Shown here piece by piece: positions 1 to 8,773 of a DNA stretch of 59,185 nucleotides; the first letter of the stretch is position 1, and each line of letters opens with the position of its first letter. Position numbers and translations under genes: made by a program. This stretch comes from Solidesulfovibrio sp. (GTDB taxonomy: Bacteria; Desulfobacterota; Desulfovibrionia; Desulfovibrionales; Desulfovibrionaceae), in NCBI RefSeq assembly GCF_038562415.1, contig NZ_JBCFBA010000028.1, forward strand, positions 1-59,185. Direction: 5' to 3'. Below the pieces are notes generated by a model. That model was not told the origin of the DNA. It ran no database searches and saw nothing but the letters and a program-made list of their open reading frames with translations.

Positions 1-102
1 AAACTCAAGCACTTTCGGAGAATTGCGACTCGCTACGACAAGCTTGCGGCCACCTATCTCGGTTTTGTGTTGGTTGCAGCCATTTGGCTTTGGCTGAAGT
101 GA
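1..102 (+). CDS. IS5-family transposase, C-terminal fragment
   Basis: Only the last 33 residues are present, running in from outside the window. They contain KHFRRIATRYDKLAATYLGF followed by a hydrophobic end (VLVAAIWLWLK). This is the typical C-terminus of IS5/IS1182-like DDE transposases: an FRRIATRYDK helix just after the catalytic Glu region, then a short hydrophobic tail. The catalytic residues are not in the window, so activity cannot be judged. It sits about 70 bp downstream of the end of the leftward PEP-synthase-like operon. Confidence 0.75.
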   Translation, partial: KLKHFRRIATRYDKLAATYLGFVLVAAIWLWLK

Positions 103-116
103 ATGTCGACACAGCC
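1..116 (+). mobile_element. Right end of an IS5-family insertion sequence (partial)
   Basis: The window opens inside a transposase gene whose stop codon is at 100-102. Shortly after the stop, positions 104-116 read TGTCGACACAGCC. This has the same layout as the terminal repeat of the complete IS5-family element at 47.1-47.95 kb (TGTGAACAGACCC) and is followed by TAG, so 116 is the probable end of the element. The left end lies outside the window, so the inverted repeat and target duplication cannot be confirmed. The differing terminal sequence shows it is not the same IS. Confidence 0.6.
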
Positions 117-185
117 TAGCCTATCCGGCGCCCGACCGTCCAGGCCGGCTCGCCAGCGCCTCGGGACTTTTTCGGGCGGAGCCCC

Positions 186-2762
186 TCAGCGCTTCGTTTG
201 TTCGGCCGCGCTGTCGCGGGCCAAGGGCGCGGGCGCGGCCAAAAAGGCTTGCGCCGCCCGGTGCGGGGCGTCGTCGTCGGTCATGGCCGCGTCGAGAAGA
301 CGGGAAAAAAGCACAAGCCGCCCCACCAGGGCCAGGGCCTCCCCTGTCGCTTCCTGGCCGGCGTCGGTGCAGTTGGCGCTGAGGAGGTCGCCCTGGCGGT
401 TGGTGAAAAAGCCGCTGGCCCGCAGGATGGTTTCGAGGCACACGGCCCGCCGCTCGCGCAGGGGCGAGGCCGCGCCGCCGCCCTTGAAGCGCAGCCGCAC
501 GTAGTTGCCCCGGGCCCGCGGGCCGCACACGGCGTCGATCATGGCGAAATGGAACTCCACCCGGGCGTTGACGTTGACGTAGTCGCGGGTGGCCAGGGCG
601 TAGTTGGGCTGGCCCACGGGCCGGCGGCCGCGGCCGTCGGTCAGGCCCCGGGCCAGGATCGCGCCGACGCCGACGGCCGAGGGCGGCGCGGCAAACGCCG
701 CCACCGGCCCGGACAGGCCCCGCCACAGGGCGGCCAGGGGAATGGAGGCGATGGCCTCCGGGCCGATGCGCGGGCCACCGGCGTTTTCGCGCAGCCCGCC
801 GCCGAGGTCGATGACCATGCATTCGAAGGGGCCGTCGCCGCGCAGCACGCGCACGGCCGGGGCGGCCTCGGCGAGCAGTGCGTCGCCGGCCTCGAACAGG
901 GCCAGCACGGCGGCTTCATGGGCAAAGCGCACGATGTCGTGGAGCGTGCGGCACTCCAGCACCGAAAACGTCGGGCCATAGGCGTCGGTCAGGCCGAGCG
1001 GCACGACCAGTTCGTGGACCAGGGCGCGCCCCGGCGGCAAGGGGGCGGCCGGCCGGAGGCCCCGCCCGGGCTGCGGCGGGCGCAGCAGGCCTTCGATGTC
1101 GCCGATGGCCGGCGGCGCGGGCACGATGCGTCCGGCATCGGCGTCGAGCACGACCAGGGCGCCCTCGGGCACGGCCTCCATGACGCCTTGCGCCCGGGTC
1201 AGCATGGGCCGGCCGGCTTCGCGGGCCAGGGTGGAAAGATGGTCCACGGGGTTGCCGCCGCAACTGGCCAGGCCCTGCCACCGCGGCAGCCCGCGGGCCG
1301 CCTCGGGCGCGGCAAAGGGGAGCAAGGCCACGACCGGCCCGCTTTCGGGCGCGTCCAGGCCGGCCGCGTCCGCGACATGGCGCGCCCGGCCCAGGCAGCG
1401 CCCGGGCGAGGCCGTCATGCCGCCGGCGAACAGCGGCCCGGCCGGCGCGGGCGGCCGGCGCGCCCCCCAGACGATGCGGGCCGGCCGCGACTGGAGCAGC
1501 CACAACCCACCCTGCGCGTCCACGGCGTATTCCAGGTCGCGCCAGGAGCCGGCCAGGGCCTCGGCGGCCAGCGACAGCCGCACCAGGCGCGACAGCGTCG
1601 CCTCGGACAGCACCGGCGCGTTGCGCGCCTCATCCGGCACGGGTTCGCGCCGGACGCCGCCGCCGGCGACGGCCACGGCCTTTCTGGTCTTGCGGGCCAC
1701 ATGGGCGATGGCATCGGCCGGGTCGTCGCGGGAGACGCGGTAGATATCCACCGGGGCCGCGCCGTTGACGGCCAGAACGCCCAGCCCCGGCACGGCCGAG
1801 ACCAGCATCCGCCCCGTATCCGGCCGCACCGGGTCGAGGCTGAAGACCACGCCGGCGGCCGTCGCCGGCACCATGACCTGGACGAGCACGGCCATGTCCA
1901 GGCCGGCCTCGGGCAATCCGGCCTGGCGGCGGTAGAGCACGGCCTGTTCGGACACGGCCCCGGCCAGCACCTCGAGGATGCCCCGCTCCAGGGTTTCGGG
2001 GGAAAGGTTCAGCACCGTGGCCAGCTGGCCGGCGAAGGAATGCTGCGGCCCGTCCTCGGTCACGGCGCTGGAGCGGACGGCCAGGGCCAGGGGCGAGCCG
2101 TGGCCGGCCGTTCGCCCCAGGTCCCGCGCGGCCGCGTCCAGGTCCCGGCGCAGCCAGTCGGGAAGGGCGGCGGCGAGGATCTCCCGGCGCAGGGCGGCGC
2201 AGGCGGCGCCGCGCCTGTCGTCCGCGCCGCCGAGTTCGCCGAGCCTTTGGTCCAGGCGCGCCTCGAGGCCGGCCTCGCGCCAGAACTCCCGGCAGGCCCG
2301 GGCGGTGACGACAAACCCCGGCGGCACGGGAAAGCCGTTTTGCAGCAGCACGGCCAGGCCGGCCGCCTTGCCCCCCGCCTCGGCCACGTCGCGGGCCTGG
2401 GCCAGGGGCAGGCAGGACGGCGGGCGGGGACTGGCCTCGACCCGCTCCAGGGCGGCGCGCAACGCCTCCTCCAGGGCCAGTTGCCTGGCGTAAAGCGCCC
2501 CCGCTCCCTTGGCGGCGAGCCTTCCCAGGCCGTCGACCATTTCGAAGGTCACGGCCACAAGCTCCTCCACCCGGCCGGCCAGGTCGGCCGTGGGCGCGCC
2601 GGAGGACAGGGCGGCCTCGACCTCGGCCAGCCTGTCCAGCGCCCGTTCGTTGTTGGCCAAAAGGATGCGGAAGGTGTGGTAGCGGACCTTGAGCGCGTCC
2701 AGCCCGGCCCGTTGCCGGGCCTGGCGCCTGTTGCCCAGGGCGCGGCGCAGCCAGGCGATCAC
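186..2762 (-). CDS. PEP-synthase-like protein 1 (PPDK_N ATP-grasp + phosphohistidine domain + unique C-terminus)
   Basis: 858 residues from a GTG start that overlaps the previous stop (GTGA), so translation is probably coupled. About residues 1-110 are helical. An ATP-grasp region of the pyruvate-phosphate-dikinase N-terminal type follows, with AVRSSAVTEDG near residue 229 and LLQSRP near 424. A swivelling-domain-like segment has its candidate phosphohistidine near residue 507 (NPVDHLSTLARE). The PEP-binding TIM barrel of real PEP synthase is absent. In its place is a C-terminal region of about 300 residues with CRTLHDIVRFAH near 605, shared with the two upstream paralogues. Last gene of a seven-gene leftward operon. 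The reaction is unknown; I infer ATP-dependent phosphoryl transfer or sensing, not gluconeogenic PEP synthesis. The sequence is more diverged than paralogue 3 (5398-8004). Confidence 0.75.
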   Translation of the reverse strand: MIAWLRRALGNRRQARQRAGLDALKVRYHTFRILLANNERALDRLAEVEAALSSGAPTADLAGRVEELVAVTFEMVDGLGRLAAKGAGALYARQLALEEALRAALERVEASPRPPSCLPLAQARDVAEAGGKAAGLAVLLQNGFPVPPGFVVTARACREFWREAGLEARLDQRLGELGGADDRRGAACAALRREILAAALPDWLRRDLDAAARDLGRTAGHGSPLALAVRSSAVTEDGPQHSFAGQLATVLNLSPETLERGILEVLAGAVSEQAVLYRRQAGLPEAGLDMAVLVQVMVPATAAGVVFSLDPVRPDTGRMLVSAVPGLGVLAVNGAAPVDIYRVSRDDPADAIAHVARKTRKAVAVAGGGVRREPVPDEARNAPVLSEATLSRLVRLSLAAEALAGSWRDLEYAVDAQGGLWLLQSRPARIVWGARRPPAPAGPLFAGGMTASPGRCLGRARHVADAAGLDAPESGPVVALLPFAAPEAARGLPRWQGLASCGGNPVDHLSTLAREAGRPMLTRAQGVMEAVPEGALVVLDADAGRIVPAPPAIGDIEGLLRPPQPGRGLRPAAPLPPGRALVHELVVPLGLTDAYGPTFSVLECRTLHDIVRFAHEAAVLALFEAGDALLAEAAPAVRVLRGDGPFECMVIDLGGGLRENAGGPRIGPEAIASIPLAALWRGLSGPVAAFAAPPSAVGVGAILARGLTDGRGRRPVGQPNYALATRDYVNVNARVEFHFAMIDAVCGPRARGNYVRLRFKGGGAASPLRERRAVCLETILRASGFFTNRQGDLLSANCTDAGQEATGEALALVGRLVLFSRLLDAAMTDDDAPHRAAQAFLAAPAPLARDSAAEQTKR

Positions 2763-5017
2763 GGCCGGACCTCCCCCCAGGCCGCCAGGAAGGCCCGTTC
2801 CAGGGATTGGGCCGCGTCCGGGCCGGACAGTTCCGTGTCGCGCTGACGGGCGAAGGCGCAAAGCGCCCCCAGAAGGCGCAGGCCCTCCAGGGCCTGGGCG
2901 TCCTCGACCATCTTGCGCCGGGCCGTGACCAGGTCGCCGGCCGTTTCCACCTTGAAATCGCAACGGGCCAGGATGCGGCGCAAAAAGGCCGTCCGGGCGT
3001 TTTTGCCGGCGGCGTCGGCCAGACCGCCGACGAAACGGAACGCGATGGTGTTTTTTTCCGGATTGCCGCAGACATAGGCATCGATGACCGTGAAGTGGTA
3101 GCCCAGGCGCAGGCTCAGGTTGCAGTAGCCGCGGGCGGCGATGGCCAGGTTGCCGCGCATGTCGGGCAACGGCCTGGCCATGGCCCCGAGGATGTCGCCA
3201 AGCCCGACCCGGGCCGGGGCGGTGTCCCACATTCCCGGGGCGAGCAGCCCGGCGAGCACGGCGGCCAGGGGGCGCGAGCGCACGGAGTCCAGCCCCGCGA
3301 CCTTGGGGGCCAGGGCGCCGCCGATGTCGAGAACCCGCAGGTCCAGGGGAACGGGCAGGGGCAACGCCGTGGCCAGCCGTTCGGACACCCCGGCCTGGCG
3401 CAGGTCGGCCAGCACGGCCACGGCCCGGTCGTGGGCGAAATGCAGGATGTCGTGCAGGGTGCGGCAGCCGGCGGCGCTGAAATCCGGGGCGCCCGGATCG
3501 GTTGCGTGCAGCACGGCGATGCGCCGCAGCAGCCGGCGCAGGACCAGGTATTCCGGATCGTCCGGGGACAGCCCCCCGTCCGGGGCCGGCCGGATCGGGC
3601 CGGCGCCCGCGAGCACGCAGCCCGCTTCGGCGTCCACCGTCACGAGCCGCCCTTCGGGCAGGGCGTCCACGGCCCCGGGGAGGCCGAACAGCGCCGGCGT
3701 GCGGTACTCCCGGGCAATGGCCGCCAGGTGCCCCACGGCGTCGCCGACCTCGGCCACCACCGCCCCGGCCCGGCGCAGAAGCGCCGCCAGGGCCGGCGAG
3801 GCCGACCGGGCCACGGCCACGGCCCCGTAGGGCAGCGTTTCCGGGGCCGTGGCCTCGCTGACGTGGACGACCACGCCGCTGGCCGCGCCGAGGCAGGCCG
3901 GCTCGCCGCCGCACAGGATCGGCGCGGCGGCGGGGCCGTTTCGCTCGGGCAAGGGGACAAAGGGCAGGAGCCTGGCCGATTCGAACGCCACCGCACCCGA
4001 CGGCTCCAGGCAAAAGCCCATCTCCACGGCCCCGCCGAGCAGGCGTTCGGCGGCCAGGCCCTGGCCGGCCAGGGAACGGGCGACTTGCGGCGACAGGCCG
4101 GGCCAGGCGCCCGGTGCGGCTTGGGCGTTCGGTTCGCCCCAGGTCCGGGCGAACGGATGGGCGCGGTCGAAATACAGGCTCACCGGCCGGGCCGGGTCGT
4201 CCTCGGCCCAGAGGTCGAAGCGCAGGGCCACGGCGCCGTCCGGACCGCCGAAGGCCGTGCGCAGGCGGCCACGGGCCACGGCCGGCGGCGTGGCCAGAAC
4301 CGTGGCCGAGGGCCTGGCTGCCGTGCCGGCCTTGGCCGCGACTTCCCGGCCCAGTTCCTCCAGGGCGGCGGCAAGCGGTTCGGCCAGGGCCGGCACGCCG
4401 GCCCGGGACAGGGTCACGGGCTCGCCGCCCGGTGCCGCCGCCGTCGCGGACACGGTCACGGCCGGACTTTCGGGAGCGCTTTCGGGGTCTTCCAGGGCCT
4501 CGGCCAGGGCCTGGCGGGCCGTGGGGACAAGGCCTCCCGCCTCGTCCCAGGCGGCCGGGGTCACGACGAAACCGCGCGGCACGGGCAGCCCCAGCCGTCC
4601 GGCCAACTCGCCCAAGGCGGCGGCGTCGCGGCCGACCTTGGGCCGGTCTTCCAGGCGCAGGCCGTGCAGGGGGCGCAGCAGGGCGTCGTCCCCGGGTTCG
4701 GGCCGTCCGGCCAGGATGTCCTCCACGGCGGCGGCCAGGGCCATGAAGCGGTCGTAGAGGTCGATATGGCGGTTGCCGGTCATGGCGTTGAGGGCATAAA
4801 CGGCCTGATGGGCGAAATCCGTCACTTCCCGGGCGGATTTTTCCAGAAAGGCCCGGTCGAAGACGTATTCGCCGCCGAGCATGCGCTCCAGGCCGGCCAT
4901 GGCGGCCAGGGCGGCGGTGTTGGCTTCGAGCAGCGCCTGGAATTTCGAGAAGAAGGCCCGGGCATCGCCTGCGGGCGCATCGGGGCGGACACGGCCCGCG
5001 GTCGCGTCAAAAGGCAT
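2759..5017 (-). CDS. PEP-synthase-like protein 2, degenerate ATP-grasp region
   Basis: 752 residues. The ATG at 5015-5017 was chosen because it overlaps the end of the receiver gene by 11 bp and starts the region that aligns with the paralogues (MLGGEYVFDRAFLEKSARE in this protein, KLGGEYVFDRRYIEAA in paralogue 3). The ATP-grasp region has lost the AVRSS motif, and QSRP has become ESARL near residue 345, so ATP binding is doubtful. The swivel-domain histidine is kept (VGDAVGHLAAIAREYRTP, about residue 428), as is the family-specific CRTLHDILHFAH near 520 and a late LGYHFTVIDAYVCG segment. It is probably a non-catalytic partner or phospho-carrier for its neighbours (inference). The stop overlaps the GTG start of paralogue 1. 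Confidence 0.72.
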   Translation of the reverse strand: MPFDATAGRVRPDAPAGDARAFFSKFQALLEANTAALAAMAGLERMLGGEYVFDRAFLEKSAREVTDFAHQAVYALNAMTGNRHIDLYDRFMALAAAVEDILAGRPEPGDDALLRPLHGLRLEDRPKVGRDAAALGELAGRLGLPVPRGFVVTPAAWDEAGGLVPTARQALAEALEDPESAPESPAVTVSATAAAPGGEPVTLSRAGVPALAEPLAAALEELGREVAAKAGTAARPSATVLATPPAVARGRLRTAFGGPDGAVALRFDLWAEDDPARPVSLYFDRAHPFARTWGEPNAQAAPGAWPGLSPQVARSLAGQGLAAERLLGGAVEMGFCLEPSGAVAFESARLLPFVPLPERNGPAAAPILCGGEPACLGAASGVVVHVSEATAPETLPYGAVAVARSASPALAALLRRAGAVVAEVGDAVGHLAAIAREYRTPALFGLPGAVDALPEGRLVTVDAEAGCVLAGAGPIRPAPDGGLSPDDPEYLVLRRLLRRIAVLHATDPGAPDFSAAGCRTLHDILHFAHDRAVAVLADLRQAGVSERLATALPLPVPLDLRVLDIGGALAPKVAGLDSVRSRPLAAVLAGLLAPGMWDTAPARVGLGDILGAMARPLPDMRGNLAIAARGYCNLSLRLGYHFTVIDAYVCGNPEKNTIAFRFVGGLADAAGKNARTAFLRRILARCDFKVETAGDLVTARRKMVEDAQALEGLRLLGALCAFARQRDTELSGPDAAQSLERAFLAAWGEVRP

Positions 5018-5420
5018 GGCGTCGGGTTCCCTGCCGCGCTTCGAGGCGGCCGACCACGTCCAGGATGTCGGCCAGCTTGAAGGGTTTGGCCACGAAGTCG
5101 AAGGCGCCCTTGTGGAAGGATTCCTTGGCCGTTTCCAAGGTGGCGAAGCCGGTGATGACGATGACGCCGACATCGGGCGAGACGGCTTTCACCCGGTCGA
5201 GGAAGGCGATGCCGTCGAGGCCCTCCATTTTAAGGTCGGTGATGACGATGTCGGCCGGATTGTTCTCGAACGCGGCCAGGGCCTCCTGGCTGTCCGTGAA
5301 GGCCTCCACGTCGTAGCCGGCCTTCTGGAAGGCGGGCTTGAGGCGTTTGACCACGATGGGCTCGTCGTCGAGGATGAGCAGTCGGCGTTTGCGCGGCTCA
5401 GGGGTTTCGGGCTGGGTCAT
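5007..5420 (-). CDS. Stand-alone response-regulator receiver protein
   Basis: 137 residues forming a single CheY-like receiver domain without an output domain. Visible are the acidic pair in LLILDDEP, the phosphoacceptor Asp in VITDLKMEGLDG, a Thr in VIVITGFAT and the conserved Lys in VAKPF. It lies between PEP-synthase-like paralogues 3 and 2 and overlaps both (23 bp with the upstream gene, 11 bp with the downstream gene), so it is certainly cotranscribed and probably translationally coupled. It may relay phosphate between a kinase, perhaps the one at 10462-11931, and the PEP-synthase-like proteins (inference from position). Confidence 0.9.
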   Translation of the reverse strand: MTQPETPEPRKRRLLILDDEPIVVKRLKPAFQKAGYDVEAFTDSQEALAAFENNPADIVITDLKMEGLDGIAFLDRVKAVSPDVGVIVITGFATLETAKESFHKGAFDFVAKPFKLADILDVVGRLEARQGTRRHAF

Positions 5421-8004
5421 GGGCGTCCTCCGTCACCGCCGCGATGGCGGTGAGAAATTCCGTGGCGAAACAGTGGGCGTCGTCCTCGCGGCCAAGGCGC
5501 ACGTCGAGCTGGCGGGTAAAGCCGACCAGGCCGCCTAAAAGGCGCAGCTTGGCGCGCATGGCCGGCAGATCGACCTTCTTGATGCGCCCGACCACCAGGT
5601 CGCCGTGGATCTCGACCCGGAAATCGGCCCGCTCCAGGATCTTGCCGATGCAGCGCGCCCGCCTGGACCGGCGGTCGAAATCCGTCACCCCGCCCAGAAA
5701 CCGGAAATAGAGCGAATTGTCGTTTACCACCTCGCCGGCGTAGGCGTCGATGAGGATGAAGTGGTAGCCCAGGTGCAAATTGAGGTTCATGTATTCGTTG
5801 GAGACCACGGCCAGGTTGCGGCCGAGCTTTTCCTCGCCCGGGCCGCCCATGCCGAGCGTGCGCGTGAGGCTGGCCATGAAGCTGCCCATGTCCACGGGCA
5901 CCGGGTCGGTGTCCCACATGCCCGATCCGGTCAGCCCGGCGAGCAGCTCGCGAAGGGGCAGCGAGGGCAGGGCCTCGGGCGCGATCTCGCCGCCCTGGGC
6001 GCTGCCGTCGCCGTCGAGGTCGATGATGGAGAGGTTGAGCGGCAAGGCCGTGCGCAGCTTGCGGGCCGAGGCGTCGAGGATGCCCCGGCGGTTTTCGCTG
6101 AACGCGACCAGTTCGGCCACGGCCTGTTCGTGGATGTAGCGGGTGATGTCGTGGTAGGTGCGGCAGGAGGCCGGCGTGAAGCCCGGGGCGTGGGGATCGA
6201 CGAGGTTTAAGGGCGTGATCTTTTTCAGCAGCCGGCGCAGCAGCCGGTATTCGTAGGAGTCCTCGTAGACCGCCTCCTCGGTCAGCTCGAAGTAGCGCAG
6301 CTCCTTGACCAGGCCCCGGTAGACCACGTTTTGCGTGGCGTCCACGGTGATCTCGTCCCCGGTTTCGAGCAGCCGCGTGGCCAGGCCGCAGCCGACCACC
6401 GTGGGCAGGCGGAACTCCCGGGCCACGGCGGCCATGTGGCCGGCCGGGGAGCCGATGTCGGTCAGTATCCCCTGGGCCCGGGGCATGATGCGGGAAAAGC
6501 GCGGCGAGGTGTGGTGGGCGATAAGGATCGCGCCGAAGGGGAAATCGTCGAGGTCGGCGTCGCCACGCACCACGTAGGCCGTGCCCATGGCCACGCCGCG
6601 CTGGACCACGTCGCCGCGGCCGGAAAAGAGGACCTCGGCCTTTTCCGTGGCCGCGTCGATGGCCCCGGTGCGCCGGGCCGGATCGCCGTGGAAGACCATG
6701 GGCCGGCTTTGCAGGATGTAGAGCCGGCCGGCGGCGTCGATGGTCCATTCCACGTCTTGCGGCCGCTTGAAATACTTTTCCAGGGAGACGGCCGCCTCGC
6801 CGAGCAGCGACAAGTCGGCCTCGGCCAGGCAGGGGGCATCGGCCTTTTGCGGCGGCAGGTCGGTATAGGCCGTGCCGCCTTCCGGGCGCAGGGCGAGGGC
6901 CTGGGGCTTGTGGGCGATCTCCCGGGACAGGCTGGCGAAGGGCGCCCGCCGGCCGATGAGGTAGGAATCGGTGTCCAGTTCGCCGGACATGATGGGCGCG
7001 CACAGCCCCCAGGCGGCGCTGACGAAGATGCCCTCCTCCTTGCGCGTCAGCGGCGCGTAGGTGTAGAGCCCGCCGCTGACCACGGAATCGATCATGACCT
7101 GGCAGCCCACGGCCATGACCGCCTCGTGCTCCCGAAAGCCCCGGCGACGGCGGTACAGCCAGGCCTCGGGCGTGTAGGCCCCGGCCACCACCCGCTTGAA
7201 GGCCTCGGCCGCCTGGGACGGCGGCACGCCGATGACGCTTTCGTACTGGCCGGCGAAGCTCGTTTCGCCGTCCTCGTTCCAGGCCGAACTGCGCACGGCC
7301 AGGCTCCGGGGCGGCCGGCCCAGCCGCCCGGCCAGGGCGGCCAGGGCCTCGGCCAGGCCCCGGGAGAGGCTTTTGGGCAGGCTTGCCGCCAGGATGCGCT
7401 GGCGCACCGTGGCCGAAGCCTCGGCGAGGGCCCCTTCCTCGTCGGCGTCGAGCCGCTCGGTCTGGCGGGCGATGAGCTCGGGCAGGCCGTTTTTGGCCAT
7501 GAACGCGGCAAAGGCCCCGGTGGTGATGACGAACCCGTCGGGCACGGGCAGCTGGAGCACGTTTTTGAGTTCGCCGAGCATGGCGAACTTGCCGCCGGCG
7601 GCCTCGGCCATGTCGGCCCGCAGGGCGGACAGGGGCAGGGTGGGGGCGGTGTCCGGGAAATGGTGCCGCCCGGCCAGCTCGTCGGCGATCTCCTGGCGCA
7701 CGGTTTCGAAGGCCGTGAAAAGCGGCACGTTGCGGCAGCGGTTCAAAATGGACAGGTCGGAAACGAGCTTGAAGATCTGGTCGGCCATCTCCTCGCAGGC
7801 GGCCTCGATGTAGCGGCGGTCGAAGACGTATTCGCCGCCGAGCTTGTCCCCCATGTCGGCCATGAGCGTGAGGATGCGGTTGTTGCGTTCGAGGATGCTC
7901 TTGAATTTCTTGAACAGCACCACGAAGGGCACCGGGGCCTTGCCCCGGGGCGCGAGCCGCAACGCCTGTCCGATCCTGCCGAGCACGCCCATGGCCGATT
8001 GCAT
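5398..8004 (-). CDS. PEP-synthase-like protein 3 (best-conserved paralogue)
   Basis: 868 residues. After an N-terminal helical part (about 1-130) come VPDGFVITTGAF and an intact ATP-grasp signature AVRSSAWNEDGETSFAGQYE near residue 240. LYILQSRPMVF is near 432 and a canonical-looking phosphohistidine segment near 523 (DIGSPAGHMAAVAREFRLPT). The C-terminal 300 residues carry CRTYHDITRYIHEQAV near 615 and LGYHFILIDAYAGE, not a PEP/pyruvate barrel. Of the three paralogues this one most plausibly still binds ATP and undergoes His phosphorylation. It begins 9 bp after the TIGR02186-like gene. Annotation as pyruvate phosphate dikinase or PEP synthase would overstate it. Confidence 0.8.
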   Translation of the reverse strand: MQSAMGVLGRIGQALRLAPRGKAPVPFVVLFKKFKSILERNNRILTLMADMGDKLGGEYVFDRRYIEAACEEMADQIFKLVSDLSILNRCRNVPLFTAFETVRQEIADELAGRHHFPDTAPTLPLSALRADMAEAAGGKFAMLGELKNVLQLPVPDGFVITTGAFAAFMAKNGLPELIARQTERLDADEEGALAEASATVRQRILAASLPKSLSRGLAEALAALAGRLGRPPRSLAVRSSAWNEDGETSFAGQYESVIGVPPSQAAEAFKRVVAGAYTPEAWLYRRRRGFREHEAVMAVGCQVMIDSVVSGGLYTYAPLTRKEEGIFVSAAWGLCAPIMSGELDTDSYLIGRRAPFASLSREIAHKPQALALRPEGGTAYTDLPPQKADAPCLAEADLSLLGEAAVSLEKYFKRPQDVEWTIDAAGRLYILQSRPMVFHGDPARRTGAIDAATEKAEVLFSGRGDVVQRGVAMGTAYVVRGDADLDDFPFGAILIAHHTSPRFSRIMPRAQGILTDIGSPAGHMAAVAREFRLPTVVGCGLATRLLETGDEITVDATQNVVYRGLVKELRYFELTEEAVYEDSYEYRLLRRLLKKITPLNLVDPHAPGFTPASCRTYHDITRYIHEQAVAELVAFSENRRGILDASARKLRTALPLNLSIIDLDGDGSAQGGEIAPEALPSLPLRELLAGLTGSGMWDTDPVPVDMGSFMASLTRTLGMGGPGEEKLGRNLAVVSNEYMNLNLHLGYHFILIDAYAGEVVNDNSLYFRFLGGVTDFDRRSRRARCIGKILERADFRVEIHGDLVVGRIKKVDLPAMRAKLRLLGGLVGFTRQLDVRLGREDDAHCFATEFLTAIAAVTEDAHDPARNP

Positions 8005-8013
8005 CCGTTTCGC

Positions 8014-8772
8014 CTAGTGGGCGCCGCTTTTGGAGCCGGAGAACAGCTGGCCGATGACCAGGCCGCCGAGGATGGCGATGATGGAGGCCAGGATGCCGTA
8101 GAGGGCGCCGTGGCCGAAGGCCATGTCGGCCAGGAAGGCCGGGGCGCCGACGAAGGAGGCCGTCATCGTGGCCTGGCCCCTGGCCGCCACGGCGCCGTTA
8201 TCGAGGGCCAGGACCTCCACGGCGTAGGCGCCGGGCGAAAGCCGCGACGGCAGGCGCAGCACGGCCGTAAACGGCCGCGTGTCCCCGGCGTCGGGGCCGA
8301 GCGTCACCTGGCCGGCGTTTTCCAGGTAGAGCTGCTCCGCTTGCTGGAACTTCAGGAACTCGGCCAGCAGGGCCGCCTTGTCCGGATCGTTGGATTCGAC
8401 CGTGATGGTCCTGGCCAGCCCGGGCACGCCCAGGCCGGAGACGACCGCGGCCGGCGCCTCGGGCGAGGCGGCGACCAAAAAGACGCTCGGCGCGCCGGCG
8501 AAAGCCACCTTTTCGGTATTCATCCACAGGACGCCGAGCACCCGGGCCTTCTGCTTCATGCGGAAGGTTTCGGGCTCGCCGGCCAGGCGCACCACGACCT
8601 GGCTCCCGGCCGGGACGTCGCCGGTCACGGTCAGGTCCGTGCCGTTGTAGAGCGAATTGATGGCCACGGCCTGGGGGGCCAGGGTCAGGGGCGGCAGCGA
8701 CGCGGCCCGGGCCGGGGCGGCCAGGGCGGCCGTCAGGCCCACGGCCAGGGCAAGGGCGGACAGGCGGCGCAT
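8014..8772 (-). CDS. TIGR02186-like exported membrane-anchored protein
   Basis: 252 residues from MRRLSALALAVG. There is an N-terminal signal peptide ending near PARAA, a large extracytoplasmic beta-rich domain, and a C-terminal transmembrane helix (about 225-247, ALYGILASIIAILGGLVIGQ) with a short cytoplasmic tail. This architecture and the adjacent TauE/SafE permease fit the TIGR02186 family, which is commonly found beside such permeases. Its function is unknown; it may be a periplasmic partner of the permease. It starts one base after the permease stop and ends nine bases before the PEP-synthase-like gene, so it is in the same operon. Confidence 0.75.
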   Translation of the reverse strand: MRRLSALALAVGLTAALAAPARAASLPPLTLAPQAVAINSLYNGTDLTVTGDVPAGSQVVVRLAGEPETFRMKQKARVLGVLWMNTEKVAFAGAPSVFLVAASPEAPAAVVSGLGVPGLARTITVESNDPDKAALLAEFLKFQQAEQLYLENAGQVTLGPDAGDTRPFTAVLRLPSRLSPGAYAVEVLALDNGAVAARGQATMTASFVGAPAFLADMAFGHGALYGILASIIAILGGLVIGQLFSGSKSGAH

Positions 8773-8773
8773 G

